A DNA stretch of 64,000 bases from Umbilicaria muhlenbergii (GCA_000611775.1 KK106982.1:4348996-4412995), one strand, 5' to 3'; positions 1-10,995 are shown, counted from the first letter of the stretch. The notes: a model not told the origin generated them from the sequence alone. A program made the numbers and translations.

Positions 1-493
1 GACCTTCCAGGGGCCTTTCCAGGCGCTTCTACTAGCGATAGTGTCTATTATTGATGGCCAGATAATCTATGAGCTAAGGATCCTCCACCTAATAATGGGC
101 TGCAGCGACTTGAGCTATCCAACCTTTCCGATCTCAAATTGAAGCGAGTGAGAGATGAGGTGTCAGTTTCGGGGGCTATGCTTGAGGTGTATAGCTTATC
201 ATCTCGAGTGAATGGAAGGTAATCTTTCCATAAGCATGGCGTCGTGATGACGGAGCATTTTTAGCCGTGATGCAATTACCTATACCCCACCATTCACATT
301 CTTCTTTAAGAGCTTCTACTGAGGTGCAGCAGATACTAGAGACTAAACGCACCCGTGAACTGCAATATCCTGCGAGTGGAGGCTGTTTGCCATTGCACGA
401 GAAAACCTTGGACCGGGACGAGAATCACTTAGAAGTCTTCATTCAACAATCCCCAGTGACGTCATCGCCAGCCGCTCTCAGAGCTCCTCCTTC
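1..493. other. Left-edge intergenic stretch
   Basis: No supportable gene. An open frame from 267 to 749 overlaps the SDR gene in another frame and has no family features. The stretch probably holds the upstream region of the SDR gene. No repeat was noticed. Confidence 0.5.
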
Positions 494-1300
494 ATGTCGA
501 AATCCGTCCTCATCACCGGCGCCGCACGAGGCATCGGCCGTTGCACAGCGCGCTATCTCCTCCAAAAGGGCCACAAAGTCTTCCTATTGGACAACAATTC
601 CGAAGAGCTGGAACACATCACGAAAGCCCATCTTAAGCCTTATGCAAGCAACTTCACTTCCACCCTTTGCAATCTGCGCGATCCAGCCGATATCCGTAAA
701 GCCATCTCTCAGGCCTCAGAATTCTTCGACGGTCATTTGGATCTCTTAGTCAACAACGGCGGCATCGCAGCTCCGACCTGGCAGGATGGAAAAACAATGG
801 AAGACGTCTCGCTCGACGAGTGGACCGCCTACATCGAAACGAACCTCACGAGCGCTTTCCTCGTCAGCCAAGCGTGCATCCCACTACTCAAGGCAAACGA
901 TGCCAAGGGCAGGGCGGACGGTGGATCCATCATCAACGTAAGCTCTTTCCGTGGGCGTCAGAGCGAGCCGAACTCCGAGGGGTATGGGACGACTAAAGCT
1001 GGACTACTCGGTTTGACACACACGATGGCGGCCAGTGCGGCTACATGGCGTGTCCGCGTTAATACTATCTTACCTAGGTGGATCAGTATGCAGAATGAAT
1101 ACAAGGAGGCGGACGAGAAGGGGACGGGTGCCCATGATGGGATTTCTGATGAGAGTCATCAGACGCATCCGGCTCAGAGGGTGGGGAAGGCGGAAGATAT
1201 CGCTGAGGCGGTTGAATTCTTGATGGGGGCTGGGTTTATTAATGGGCATGAGTTGGTTGTTGATGGTGGTGTTTCTAGATTGAAATATCCGGGGGTATAG
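494..1300 (+). CDS. Short-chain dehydrogenase/reductase (SDR)
   Basis: Single-exon NAD(P)-dependent oxidoreductase of 268 residues, a normal length for a classical SDR. The cofactor-binding motif TGAARGIG is at residues 8-15, the NNGG motif (usual NNAG) is near residue 87, the catalytic Ser is in INVSSF, and the catalytic Tyr and Lys are in EGYGTTKAG. The C-terminal NGHELVVDGG is the usual SDR ending. The ATG lies just before the first beta strand, so the start is secure. The substrate cannot be told from sequence. There is no signal peptide, so it is probably cytosolic. Codon usage shifts from C-ending to G-ending in the last third, as in several other genes of the window. Confidence 0.9.
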   Translation: MSKSVLITGAARGIGRCTARYLLQKGHKVFLLDNNSEELEHITKAHLKPYASNFTSTLCNLRDPADIRKAISQASEFFDGHLDLLVNNGGIAAPTWQDGKTMEDVSLDEWTAYIETNLTSAFLVSQACIPLLKANDAKGRADGGSIINVSSFRGRQSEPNSEGYGTTKAGLLGLTHTMAASAATWRVRVNTILPRWISMQNEYKEADEKGTGAHDGISDESHQTHPAQRVGKAEDIAEAVEFLMGAGFINGHELVVDGGVSRLKYPGV

Positions 1301-1714
1301 TTGGAGACTATCTGTTTCACCGCTGCGACGGCGAGTAGGACTTGCAATCGCTAAAGAAGCTTCAATATGTGCTCCAAAATAGTGTGTCAGCCAGCCATAC
1401 CTGGTTTGTTAAGGAACAGAGATCTGCTTCTTCTCGAGTGCTTTACTCAGCTTAGTCATATCATAAAAGTTTTCGATTCAGAGAGGTACATAAGGTATGT
1501 AAATTGTTGCCATTGCTTGATCATTCCACCACGTGGCATTTCAAATTGATACAACAGCGTTCGATGTTGCTGGTGGGAGCTCTCATTGTTGAGTCGCATA
1601 ACATACATCCCTCCAAACGCCCTGCCCTATGTACAAGAAGCAGCAGATCTGACACTAGCACCGCATCACAGCGACTACCTGCATTCCCACACATTATTGT
1701 ATATCATCCCTCCC
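1301..1714. other. Intergenic, convergent 3' ends
   Basis: Lies between the SDR gene on the plus strand and the complex I subunit gene on the minus strand, so it should hold both terminators. Small open frames here carry no family signal. The frame at 1586-1825 is the antisense shadow of the last exon of the complex I gene. Confidence 0.4.
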
Positions 1715-2206
1715 TTACAGCGTCGGATCCTCCTTCGGCACATAGTTCTGTTGCTGGAACAGGTACCCCTTCACCTTACTCTCCTTCAACAACTCGAAAT
1801 ACCGCTCTATAACCCAACATATTAGCCATGACCTCTACCACCCCTTCTCTCTTCCCTCTTCCCCATCTCCCCCCACCTCCTCCCCTCTTTCCCTCCCCTC
1901 CCCTCCCTTTACCCCTCCCTTCCCCCATTCACCCTCCCCCCTCTCAACCCTTCCCAAAAACCCAAATCAAAAAAACTCACCTCTCAACCCCCCACACTTC
2001 TCCAAATGATTTACCCCCTCACGCCTATAACACTTCCCCAACTCCTCCCTCACCAGCCGCGCCATCATCGTCTTGACCCACTGTTCGCGAATGATGGCGT
2101 CTTGAGCTTGTTTTAGGCGCGGCGTGTCGTCATAGTCGACGTTATCGAAGGTGGGGGGAACGGTGGGCTTGCGGGCGAGGAAGAGGGCGGATTCGGGTGT
2201 GGGCAT
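1715..2206 (-). CDS. Complex I 12 kDa subunit, NDUFB10/PDSW type
   Basis: Two exons, 2206..1981 and 1806..1715, encode 105 residues. Splicing at AGAG|GTGAGT and TATAG|AGCGG joins EKCGGLR to ERYFELLKESKV and restores one frame ending in YVPKEDPTL. The protein resembles the fungal NADH-ubiquinone oxidoreductase 12 kDa subunit (Neurospora 12.3 kDa, PDSW/NDUFB10 family), an accessory subunit of the mitochondrial inner-membrane complex. Signature parts are the N-terminal MPTPES and KPTVPPTFD, the helix EQWVKTMMARLVREEL, and the two cysteines in KCYRREGVNHLEKC, which form disulphides in this family. The 174-base intron is almost pure purine on the sense strand. Assignment rests on remembered family sequence. 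Confidence 0.82.
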
Positions 2207-2797
2207 TTCTGCGGGGTTGTGGGTGGCGGGGGGCGGGGAAGGTGGAGGGATTGGAGGGGTGGTGGTTGTGAGGTGGTGGCGGGGGTTTGGGTGGCGAGGA
2301 TTGTATGGGGTGGTAGAGCAGGGTAGGAGGGGAGGTTGAGTTACGACGTTCGAGTCACGGTCGTGGAATTGGGTTTCGGTAGGCGCCGAGGGGGGCTCGG
2401 TACTTTTGGGCGCTGGAAACGTATGTTACGACGGGATACCATTTGGGTTCGACAAATTACTAGCTCGTTACCTCGAGCGTTGTCGAAACAGCTCTTTGCT
2501 GTGTACACTGCCCTCCTACCCAGCTACTTTTACTTCTCGTAGATATATAAACAGGTGTCAGGCGTAACTATTAGTTGATATCAAAATACAACGAGCAGGC
2601 GTAAAAAGTTTAATAAGCTACATGTACATTGTTGTTAGTTCTGATCGAGACCATCATTGCGAATAGCTTACAGAAACTCTGTCAAGGAAATGTATCTGAA
2701 TGTTCGCAACAGTCATTTATTTTAGATCGTCTAAAGGAGGGAAAACAGTCCCCCGGCTAATGACTCTAGCGTCCTCACTCTAATTCCAACTTCAACC
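2207..2797. other. Intergenic, divergent/upstream region
   Basis: Bases 2207-2340 are very G-rich on the plus strand (C-rich on the strand of the complex I gene) and are probably its 5' untranslated and promoter region. The rest is AT-richer and ends at the 3' side of the next minus-strand gene. No gene or repeat array is supportable. Confidence 0.4.
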
Positions 2798-3175
2798 TCA
2801 TTGCTCGATCCTTCCTCTCTCCAACAACTTGGCTTCCTTCATTTCCTGCCGCATGACTGTGATTGCCTGTGCAGTCGGTGATTTCTCCCCTCCTGGCTTC
2901 CAATTCCAGCTACCCGTTTCAATCAGCGGCGAGTCCAGCTGTAGAGCAGCCATCAAGCGCTCCCGCTCCTTGGTGCACGGTGCGCATAGGGAGTTGATTT
3001 TGATGGTGTGGAGGGGATGGCTTTTATGTCCTGGGCATGTCTGCGCCGTTGAAGACGAGGAAGTTAGGGCTGTTGGGGTTGTGCTGGGAGAAGATTTGGA
3101 GGTGCAGGATGCGAGGAGGTGGCCCCAGATGGGGTGCCCGCAGGTTGTGAAGATGAAGAGGCGGTAGTAGCACAT
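2798..3175 (-). CDS. Conserved-looking small Cys/His protein
   Basis: A 125-residue frame starting at the ATG at 3175 with MCYYRLFIFTTCGHPIWGH. An upstream in-frame ATG exists, but the residues before MCYY have no character, so the later start is preferred. The spacing CGH..C..CPGH..C..C (CPGHKSHPLHTI, SLCAPC) suggests metal binding. The middle is a Ser/Thr-rich spacer and the C-terminal third is charged and helical (TVMRQEMKEAKLLERGRIE). The CYYR..CGH start and an HPLHTI..C..C core recur in Pezizomycotina proteins of unknown function. No membrane segment or signal peptide is seen. The function is unknown. Confidence 0.6.
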   Translation of the reverse strand: MCYYRLFIFTTCGHPIWGHLLASCTSKSSPSTTPTALTSSSSTAQTCPGHKSHPLHTIKINSLCAPCTKERERLMAALQLDSPLIETGSWNWKPGGEKSPTAQAITVMRQEMKEAKLLERGRIEQ

Positions 3176-3606
3176 TATGTGACTACTGTTATTGTGAGAC
3201 CGAGTAAAGGGGAGGTAATGGAGTGAGTTGTAGGTCCATTGATGTTTGTTACATGCCATTCTTTGTTCATGGTGAAAATCCTTGTTGACTATATCCGGTC
3301 TTTGGATGCATGCTGCCCTTGTTATAAGAAGCCTTTGCAATTGCAGTGACAACTCAGACTGTAAACTGGCTTTTGTTTGTACGCTTTGTTTGCTGACAAA
3401 ACGTGGTTGGCGCTCGATATCTCCCGGGTTCAACATCACACCACGATGGCCATCACCACGTGGCGAACCTACCTCATCATTTCAAACAAACTTCGCTTAA
3501 TCAAAAAAGAAAGGATATATATCACAAACATACAGTCAATTTCAACTAACAGCCATTTGGCCTATGTAGGAGAGCCACCCCCACAGGCGTCATTACGGAG
3601 TTAGAT

Positions 3607-3795
3607 CAAATGGCTGGTGGCTCAGCACGACCGAGTGTCACGAATCGAGTTTCCTACCTGACCTTCGATCGTATACCCGTCTCGAGTTCGAATCCCGCCG
3701 CCGCCGCCGACCGACCAAATATTCCGCGACCGATTCCACCACCGATTCCTTCGACCGATCCCTCGACCGATCCCTCGACCGATCCCCACGAACGA
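3607..3795 (+). repeat. tRNA-like segment followed by 12-mer minisatellite
   Basis: An A-box-like TGGCTCAG begins at 3618 and a B-box-like GTTCGAATCC lies at 3686-3695, with tRNA-like spacing. The T stem pairs at only about three of five positions, so this is not a good functional tRNA. It is followed from about 3725 to 3790 by degenerate tandem copies of CTCGACCGATCC. A tRNA-derived head followed by simple repeats is the layout of a SINE. It may also be a decayed tRNA gene next to a minisatellite. Other copies in the genome would decide. Confidence 0.3.
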
Positions 3796-4198
3796 CTTCG
3801 ACAAGAGATGTAGGGCCCACCGGGGCCTGAACTCTTTTGCCATTCTTGCATATCAATCTTTTACTTCCACACACTTACACATTTCTTTTTATCATCTGGA
3901 ACCATTGAGCATTATGTCCTACCGCCGCTCGTAACTTTATATTTTTTGGCTGCAGTCCAGATATATGTATTTTTGACTTTTAGTATTCCACCCTACAAAA
4001 CTAGGTCGCCCTTGCATCTTCGAGACAACCGGTTGGTCACTGCTTAGAATATCATTTCAAGGTCTACCTGTACGCTTCCTTTCAACCGCTCACAACACCC
4101 GCACTATGCTGCTCAAACATGTCCACCACCACCAATCTATACCACAACAAAGGTCTCGACACGCATGCCCCTATCTCATCCTATATCGTTCACTATTC
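3796..4198. other. Intergenic
   Basis: No supportable gene. The small frames from 4119 on the plus strand and 4171 on the minus strand lie over the last intron of the neighbouring secreted-protein gene and show no family features. Confidence 0.4.
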
Positions 4199-5070
4199 CT
4201 ATAGCTCGCTGACTGCAATGCCCAAAAGAAACACTCACTGTGTGCTACCTTCTGCATGCCGTGTTTTTTTATTGTCAGTTCTCTGTGATGAGATACTGGA
4301 TGCCTTGGCCGAGCGCTTGACTCTCTACCACACCATTTCAACATCAGCAAGGGTGTTCTATCTATCGCGCAACAACGCAGGGAGTAACGTACCTTCCCAA
4401 TAGAAGATGAATTGATTACTACCATAAGGCGTTAGAAGAAATTGATTGAGGCCCGGCCTATATGGCACCTCCCCATCCTCAACGCTGACGACTCCATAAT
4501 CATTGATCTGATTACCATCAGCCTAAAGGACACCCCAAATGAGCAACGACGAGAGACAACTTACAGTCACGACCCCAACCAAAGATCCATTAGCTGGATG
4601 GCTGGTTCCTGAGTCAGTAGTGGCGTCGATGCTCTCTAACAAGGGATATATGCCGAACTGGAAATACGTGTTCTGGATAAAAGGAACTCCCCAGTAACGA
4701 GGGTCAGAGCTGTTGTAGAATTCGGCCGGGCCTACCAGGGGGAAGTTAAGTCGGCAGGTCGCGTCATCAATGTTTTCAGTCACGGTAACGAGACTTCCAT
4801 GGATATTACAGCGTTCTTGAGCTGCATCTGTGGGGCCGTTCTAGAGTTGATAACTGGATAAGTCCGTTGCTGGAGCAGCTTTTGCCATTTTGAGACGGCG
4901 AGGTGGGACATAAAGGAAGGAGCTTACGTATTGCCCTGTGGGGTGGCGTCATCCTTGAAGATCGCGACCATGGTGTCGGCATAGACGGCCTCGGTACCAC
5001 CAGCGGAATCTAGGCTTGCTAAGACAACAGCAGCAAGCGGCAGGATCGTGGAGAGGTTGAAGTGATGCAT
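4199..5070 (-). CDS. Secreted protein of unknown family, multi-exon
   Basis: Exon-like blocks at 5070..4928, 4840..4565, 4522..4393 and 4212..4199. The first begins MHHFNLSTILPLAAVVLASL, a clear signal peptide, followed by ADTMVAIFKDDATPQGN. The second holds CNIHGSLVTVTENIDDATC and YNSSDPRYWGVPFIQNTYF; the third ends NQFIFYW. The joins at 4565/4522 and 4393/4212 are clean and keep frame. The first join does not: a clear GT donor at 4927 leaves phase 2, while the clear AG before 4840 needs phase 0. Either another splice site is used, the start lies elsewhere, or the gene carries a small indel. The product is probably about 185-190 residues, extracellular, with few cysteines. No known domain was recognised. 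Confidence 0.55.
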
Positions 5071-5749
5071 CTTGATGGGGTTGAACAGCGCACTTGAGGG
5101 GTTGTAAGTATTACTGGACTGGTCGAAGAAACTGATAATGGGAGGGAATTCCCAGGGCAGTCCCAGCTATTTAAGTACTTCGATAAGTCGTACAGAGTTA
5201 CGAATCATGGTAAGAACTAGGAGAAATCTGATGGTCTAGGGTATTGTGACGGATATTGATGAAGGTGGAAGTTGTGGGAAGAAAGTTATGCGAGCTTATT
5301 GTTACATTCATGGGGTTGTTTCTGCCATGGGACGTGGCTGCGGCGAGGATTCTGGCCATCTAAGCTATCAATATGCTTCCGTCTTCTTTGTCACTTCCAG
5401 TCGTCATAGAGCTGCTCCTTCACACCAACAAGTCCAAGGTCAAGTGATTCATCTGGAACTAACGTCACACAAGTATCACCACTGTGCTGTAACATGAACA
5501 TGCCACTAGGCCATCGTGCAATTATCAATATTGTGGTATCCATATGAAAGGTAAACAGCATCTGCAACGCCGGCCAGGGCTGTGTCCGTTCCCGATGTCT
5601 GGCTTTCGTGAAGGTAGGGCTGAGTGAGCGCGCCGCTTTAATCACGAACCTACCAGCCAATCAGCTCACTATATCTCGTGTGCCTGATGACACGACGAGC
5701 ACATCAATGATATATATCCCGCAAAGAGCAGTGCCTGTAGCCTTAAGCA
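5071..5749. other. Divergent intergenic region
   Basis: Shared upstream region of the secreted-protein gene (minus) and the phosphodiesterase gene (plus). A TATATATC run at about 5711-5717 lies some 35 bases before the phosphodiesterase start. No gene is supportable. Confidence 0.4.
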
Positions 5750-8003
5750 ATGCCTGGAACGGCACCTGATGGCAATGGTTCATCTCTGCTAGCACCCTCA
5801 AACTATGATAATGATGCTTCCTCCTTCCACTCCGGTCAGCTCTCGGATTCGGAGGATGACAAGGTTATGCATGGAGCCCAGACGTCGCTCGAGCTATCAG
5901 AGTACGACCGAGCTGTTTTGGAAGAAGAGGAAGAGCGAGAGAAGCTACTAGTGATGCCGAATTCTGGCGAAGGATGCCGAGGAATTGTCAACGGAGGAAA
6001 CAACCATGGCAGTCAGGTCCGGATTGGCAGGCGAGAACGCCGGCGCAAGGTAAAGGCAACAAAGAGGAGGAACGCGGGAAAAGGCGATAAGCAAGGGGGG
6101 CTGATGTATGAAATGGAGGAAGGAGGGCGGAAAGACGATGCGAGCTCTGAGTCGTCAGGCAGTTCCTCAGAGCTCGATCGGCAGAAGTTCCATGATGTCT
6201 TTACGGGAAGAGTATGCCTAACGTCGCCATCTTTGGAGATCTGCAGCTGATCAATGCAGCCTCATCGCTCGTGGTGTCTTCAGCTAACCGCTGTTAATGC
6301 TGCGATCGCACTTCTTTTTGCATTCCTTGTCTTCGAAGCCTACAAGGTGTCTCGTAGACCTCGGAACGGGAGTACTATCTCTGTCCTATCAAATGGCACA
6401 TCAAACTTCGCCCCTACAACCATCCTAATCTCTCTCGATGGCTTTCGTGCCGACTTTCTCAACCGTGGTCTTACACCAACTCTGAATTCCTTTATCGCTG
6501 AAGGCGTCTCGCCGAAATACATGCTTCCTAGCTTTCCCAGCGTTACATTCCCCAACCATTACACTATCGTCACTGGGTTATACCCTGAAAGTCATGGCGT
6601 GGTGGGTAATACCTTTTGGGATCCCAAATTGCAAGAAGAGTTTTACTACACGGATCCAGGGAGCATGCAACCGAAGTGGTGGGCTGGAGCGGAGCCTCTG
6701 TGGGTTACAGCTGAGAAGCAAAACGTCCGGAGCGCCATACATATGTGGCCCGGAAGCGAAGCGCACATGGAGATTGAGCCGACTTTCGTCGACAAGTACA
6801 ATGGTTCCGAGGTACTCTCCCGAAAAGTGCGAAGAATCTTCGATTTCCTGGACTTGCCCAGTGCACAAGATAGTGGAAACAATTCACCGACAGCTCAGCG
6901 TCCGCAGTTCATCGCTGCTTATGTCCCAGTCGTGGATTCTGACGGCCATCTCTATGGACCAAACAGCACGGAAATTCGCAAGACTATTCAAAATGTCGAC
7001 ACTATGCTCCACGATATCTTCATTGGCCTTCAGGAACGGAACTTGACGAATGTGGTCAATATAGTGGTAGTCTCAGATCATGGCATGGCAAGCACGTCGA
7101 CGGATCGGCTGATTCAACTAGATGACCTTATTGATCTTGACTTGGTAGAGCATATCGATGGTTGGCCACTGTATGGGCTTAGACCGAAAGATCCTATTGA
7201 CCTTCGGGGTCTTTATGACCGATTGTTTGTCGAATCTGCGCAGAACCCTGGTTTCGAAGTATATCTGCGGGATGAGAACATGCCTGAAAGATATCACTTC
7301 AAGAACAATGACCGAATCGCACCGTTATGGATAGTACCAACCACCGCATGGGCGATAGTACGCAAACAAGAGTTGGATGTGAAAAAGGCAAAGGAGAGCA
7401 GCGAAATGTACCATCCACGCGGTCTTCATGGCTACGACCATGAACATCCACTAATGCGCGCTATTTTTATTGCAAGAGGTCCGGCCTTTCCTCACGAGCC
7501 TAACAGCAGGCTTGAGGTGTTTCGTAAGCTACGCCCATGACCAGATCAACATCTAATTGAATACTTTGCTTACAAGTTGTGCAGAGAACACCGAGGTTTA
7601 CAACATCATTTGCGATTCCCTCAGTATTGAGCCCCAGCCGAACAACGGAACGTTACGTCTTCCTTTGAAGCCTGTAGGGCTCCATTCAGACGATCCAAAT
7701 CCAGCCGATGATGTTCCTGCGGATTTCTCGGCGGACGCCGAAACTATATCTTCACCGACAACTCCAGCACCACCATCGACGTTAAGTAGCTCAGACGAAC
7801 CAAGCACTGTGCCTGCAAGACCGGTCATTAGTAATGGCGAAGATGCAGACGAGGATAGCAACGAGGGAGAGGAAAAGGTAGCGCTCAGCGAGTGGTGGGC
7901 TTACGTTATTTCAAAAATCGAGGCGGCCAAGGCTTGGGCAGCTAGTATTACAACGAAGGTCCATAACGGGACGACTGAACCTGAAAAAGACAGTGGGCCT
8001 TGA
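5750..8003 (+). CDS. Type I phosphodiesterase/nucleotide pyrophosphatase
   Basis: Three exons, 5750..6211, 6260..7523 and 7585..8003, give 714 residues. This is a type II membrane ectoenzyme of the NPP family (yeast NPP1/NPP2), which hydrolyses nucleotide pyrophosphate and phosphodiester bonds using two zinc ions. The N-terminal 150 residues are acidic, Ser-rich and Lys/Arg-rich, a cytosolic tail. A membrane segment follows (VNAAIALLFAFLVFEAY). The catalytic domain shows ILISLDGFRADF, the nucleophile Thr in SFPSVTFPNHY, GLYPESHGVVGN, VVSDHGM, and the late His ligand in HGYDHEHP. It ends with a disordered Pro/Ser/Thr tail. Both introns are short (48 and 61 bases) and restore family sequence, notably EVF|QNTEVYNIICDSL. 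Confidence 0.92.
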
Positions 8004-8465
8004 GAAGTACATCGCCTATCTCATCCGGTGGTCAAGTCTAGCTCTTTTTCAAATAGATATCGCTGCTTTGGGACAACTTGACGGCGTTTCCTGTTTTCCG
8101 CGTTAGATACCCAATGCTAGCTTTGATCTTTACTGGCTTTCATTGACGCTATAAAGACTGTTTACGAGGCGTTGATGTATTCCAATTTCCTTCTGACAAG
8201 GCTAATAAAGGAATAATCACATTTCCTTTGGGGACTGGTCCTTGATAATTTGTCCTTTGTCAATCGCGCCATATCTCCCTTTGAGAATTTACCATACTGA
8301 CAAGGGCAAAGCGAGTGATAATGACTTCTTTATGCAAGATACGGCCAGACTATTACCTTTGTCCTGTTTGTTTACTCAAATATATGGCGTGGAGTTGCTT
8401 GAACGACAAGTCTTCGATACCAACAATCCAGTCTATACCACTTTTGCCTTCGATACTATAGCAAA
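8004..8465. other. Intergenic
   Basis: Runs between the phosphodiesterase stop and the amidoligase start. An open frame at 8242-8469 stops just before the amidoligase ATG and shows no features. Nothing else was noticed. Confidence 0.4.
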
Positions 8466-10008
8466 ATGATTAACGAAAATTTCCAAGTTACCTTCGGCGT
8501 GGAGCTAGAGCTGGTCTTTGCTTTCCACGAAGATCTCCTACGAGCTTATCTCCGCAGAATCCACGACAATAGTCACATCGTCAAAGACTTCTCAGAGGAA
8601 GATCGAGCAACGATGGCAAGGCAGCTTAATGTTGGGTATACTGACCGACCGCGCTATATGGGCTGGGGCTTGACTGGGCAAACTCAGCATCCATTGATTG
8701 GGTGGAACTCCAGGCATCTCCTTCGAACTTACGGCGACGAGCCTATGCAAATCGCAAGACGTAGGCTCCCCAATATGTATGATGTCGCTGTCCACTTTGA
8801 CACAGCCAAGCAGACTGATTTCAGTCGCTGGCACTTGACTCACGACGGTAGTGTCACAGGAGCCGACAGAGGCGAATTGCGATCCCAGCTAGCCGACCGG
8901 ATTGTCTCCATAAAGCAATGTAAGTCCCCCGTGTCCTGCCCCCGAAGCATCTTCCCCGAGCTAATAAGATAAACAAGGGGATTCCCACGGCATCGAGCTT
9001 GTCTCCCGTGTCCTTAGCCCTGAGCCAGAGGATTTCCTCGAGATTTCTGCTATCCTTAACGCCCTCCGGGGCCGCCCAGGTGGTAAATACGGCGCCCTCA
9101 CCACCGAACACTGCGGCCTGCACATCCACGTCGGTCTCCCCCCCATTGCCGAGAGTACTAAATTCGAGAACCCTAGATTCGACCTAGCAACGCTCCAACA
9201 CCTCGCCTACATCCTCGTAATGTACGAGTCCCACACCAGCACCCTGCACCCCTTCCACCGCCGCGAAGGCAGCCCCGCCGCCAGCACCGACATCGCCAGC
9301 AACCTGTCCAACTTCCGCCGCGCCCACCCGCGCCTTCTAACGACCCAAGTTTTCCACTCCGCTACCGGCACCCATACGCCCGTTAGCCAGATGCTGAATA
9401 TTATCGATCTCTCCGCCGTGCGCGCCAAGATCTGGCGAAACGGCATGACGGTGCACGCGCTCGCGAACCTGATGGGCTCCTCCCGGGCCCACATCGTCAA
9501 CTGGAGCTACCTGCACCGGCTCCCGTCGCAGGGGCCCCGCACGCTCGAGTTCCGCCAACACGAAGGCTGCCTCGAGCCCCAAGCCGTCAGGTGGTGGATT
9601 CTGTTCTGCGTGGGGCTCGTGCGCCTGGCGAACCACATGGCGCGAGCGGATCCCAACGGCACCGGCGATTGGTACCGCGACAAGGAGTGGACGGCCGATG
9701 CGGCCATCTGGGATCTTTTCCGGCTGATGCAGTTTCCGGCGGAGGGGACGGACTATTTTCGGAAACGGGCGGCGTTTTGGGAGGATGAGATGAAGGGGGT
9801 GCAGCCGTTTGGGGCGGAGGTGGTGAGGAGTGGGTGGAGGAGGTCGCCGGAGAGGGATGAGGAGATGGAGGATGCGGAGGCGGAGGCGGAGGAGACGGAC
9901 GTTACGATGGGGACTGATGGGGTTTCGATTACGGCGCCGGATCCGTTTTCGATGGAGAGTCGGGGACCGGAGCCTCCGCGGCGCGATTATTCTCCGGATG
10001 ATATATAG
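8466..10008 (+). CDS. Predicted amidoligase (COOH-NH2 ligase, glutamine-synthetase-like fold)
   Basis: Two exons, 8466..8919 and 8978..10008, encode 494 residues. The join CAAT|GTAAG to ACAAG|GGGAT makes KQWDSHGIELVSRVLSP. The protein fits the fungal branch of the putative amidoligase family (Pfam PF12224), predicted to form amide or peptide-like bonds between carboxyl and amino groups using ATP. Supporting motifs are FGVELELVF at the start (a metal-binding acidic motif), LTHDGSV, GIELVSRVL, and TTEHCGLHIHVGLP, then LEFRQHEG. The tail is acidic and low in complexity (EEMEDAEAEAEETD). The substrate is unknown and no peptide-tag or protein-modification gene sits beside it. Coding changes from C-rich to G-rich at about 9700. 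Confidence 0.8.
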
Positions 10009-10273
10009 TCTCAAGGTGAGTGCAGGGAGTTGCTGTTCGTCATCGATTTCCTTTTTTCTCTTCTCTTTCTTTTTTCTTTCCTCTTTTCTTCTTCTACTTT
10101 TTAATTTTCATCTTCATCTTTATCATCATCGGATTTATCATGGAATTCAGCATCGGAGTTGTTTATCAAACTTTTCAATGTCGAGTTAGTTAGTATATGG
10201 AACATCTCTGGTCAGATATCCATAACGCTTTTAGTTAAATAACAATTATATACCACACGCACCCAGTACCAAT

Positions 10274-10995
10274 CTAATCTCCAGTCGTAGGCTCTAGATA
10301 AGGAGGTATGTATATCAACCCCTTCCCCACCATATTGACGCCATCATAAATATCGAAATTCGCCTGTCGATACCCATTCGCCTCCATATACTGTTTCACT
10401 GCCCTGAGCGCCGCGCCAAGCACCCCCCAAGTCAGTTGGTGGTTGTTGGCATTGATAGCCTCCAGCGCGATGCCGTTGATGCCCATCCAGTTGAAGTAGC
10501 CTCCTGGCAATATCTCATCCCCATGTTGCTGGATCGAATGGATTATGAGGTTGTAGCATGCGTCGAGGACGTTGATGATGGCCATGGCATTGGCAGCGGT
10601 GCTAGGGTACACGACGACGAAGGTGCCGCTGCCGCCAACGCGCCAGAGCACGCTGGGGTTGTTGCCGCGGGGGCGGAGAGGTGATGACGAGGTTTTTAGG
10701 GTGTTGTATTGGTCTTCTCTCCTTGATACGGCATCGCTGCAAGGGTGAAGAATGTCACTTGCTTGCTCTTGGCCGCTGCGAACATTGACGCAGAGAACGG
10801 AACAGAGCGAAAAGGCAGCGCACGCGCTCAACAGCAGGAGGAAATTTCAACTCACGTAGCAGTTAGGGTATCAGGCGCATTCGCCCAAATTTGACTTCGA
10901 GCAGATAACGATGAAAGGGTGTCTTTGACAGGTAGCGCTAAAGCAATGAACGGAGCTATTGCCACGATAACGATGGAGGAATTAAGGAACCGCAT
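10274..10995 (-). CDS. Small secreted protein A (tandem paralogue)
   Basis: Two exons, 10995..10856 and 10736..10274, encode 200 residues. The protein starts MRFLNSSIVIVAIAPFIALA, a good signal peptide. The mature part contains VLWRVGGSGTFVVVYPS, NWMGINGIALEAINANNHQL and LRAVKQYMEANGY. The intron is phase 2 and follows a Thr soon after the signal peptide, exactly as in the neighbour at 11456-12097, so the two are tandem duplicates. No cysteines occur in the mature part apart from one near DACYN, so it is not a disulphide-rich effector. I do not recognise the family. It is likely extracellular. Confidence 0.75.

Noticed and set aside
267-749. 160-residue open frame at the left edge
   Set aside because: It overlaps the SDR gene in another frame and begins at a GTG in intergenic sequence with no family features.
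9337-10014. 225-residue minus-strand frame opposite the amidoligase
   Set aside because: It is Arg/Pro/His-rich antisense of a GC-rich coding region and has no domain.
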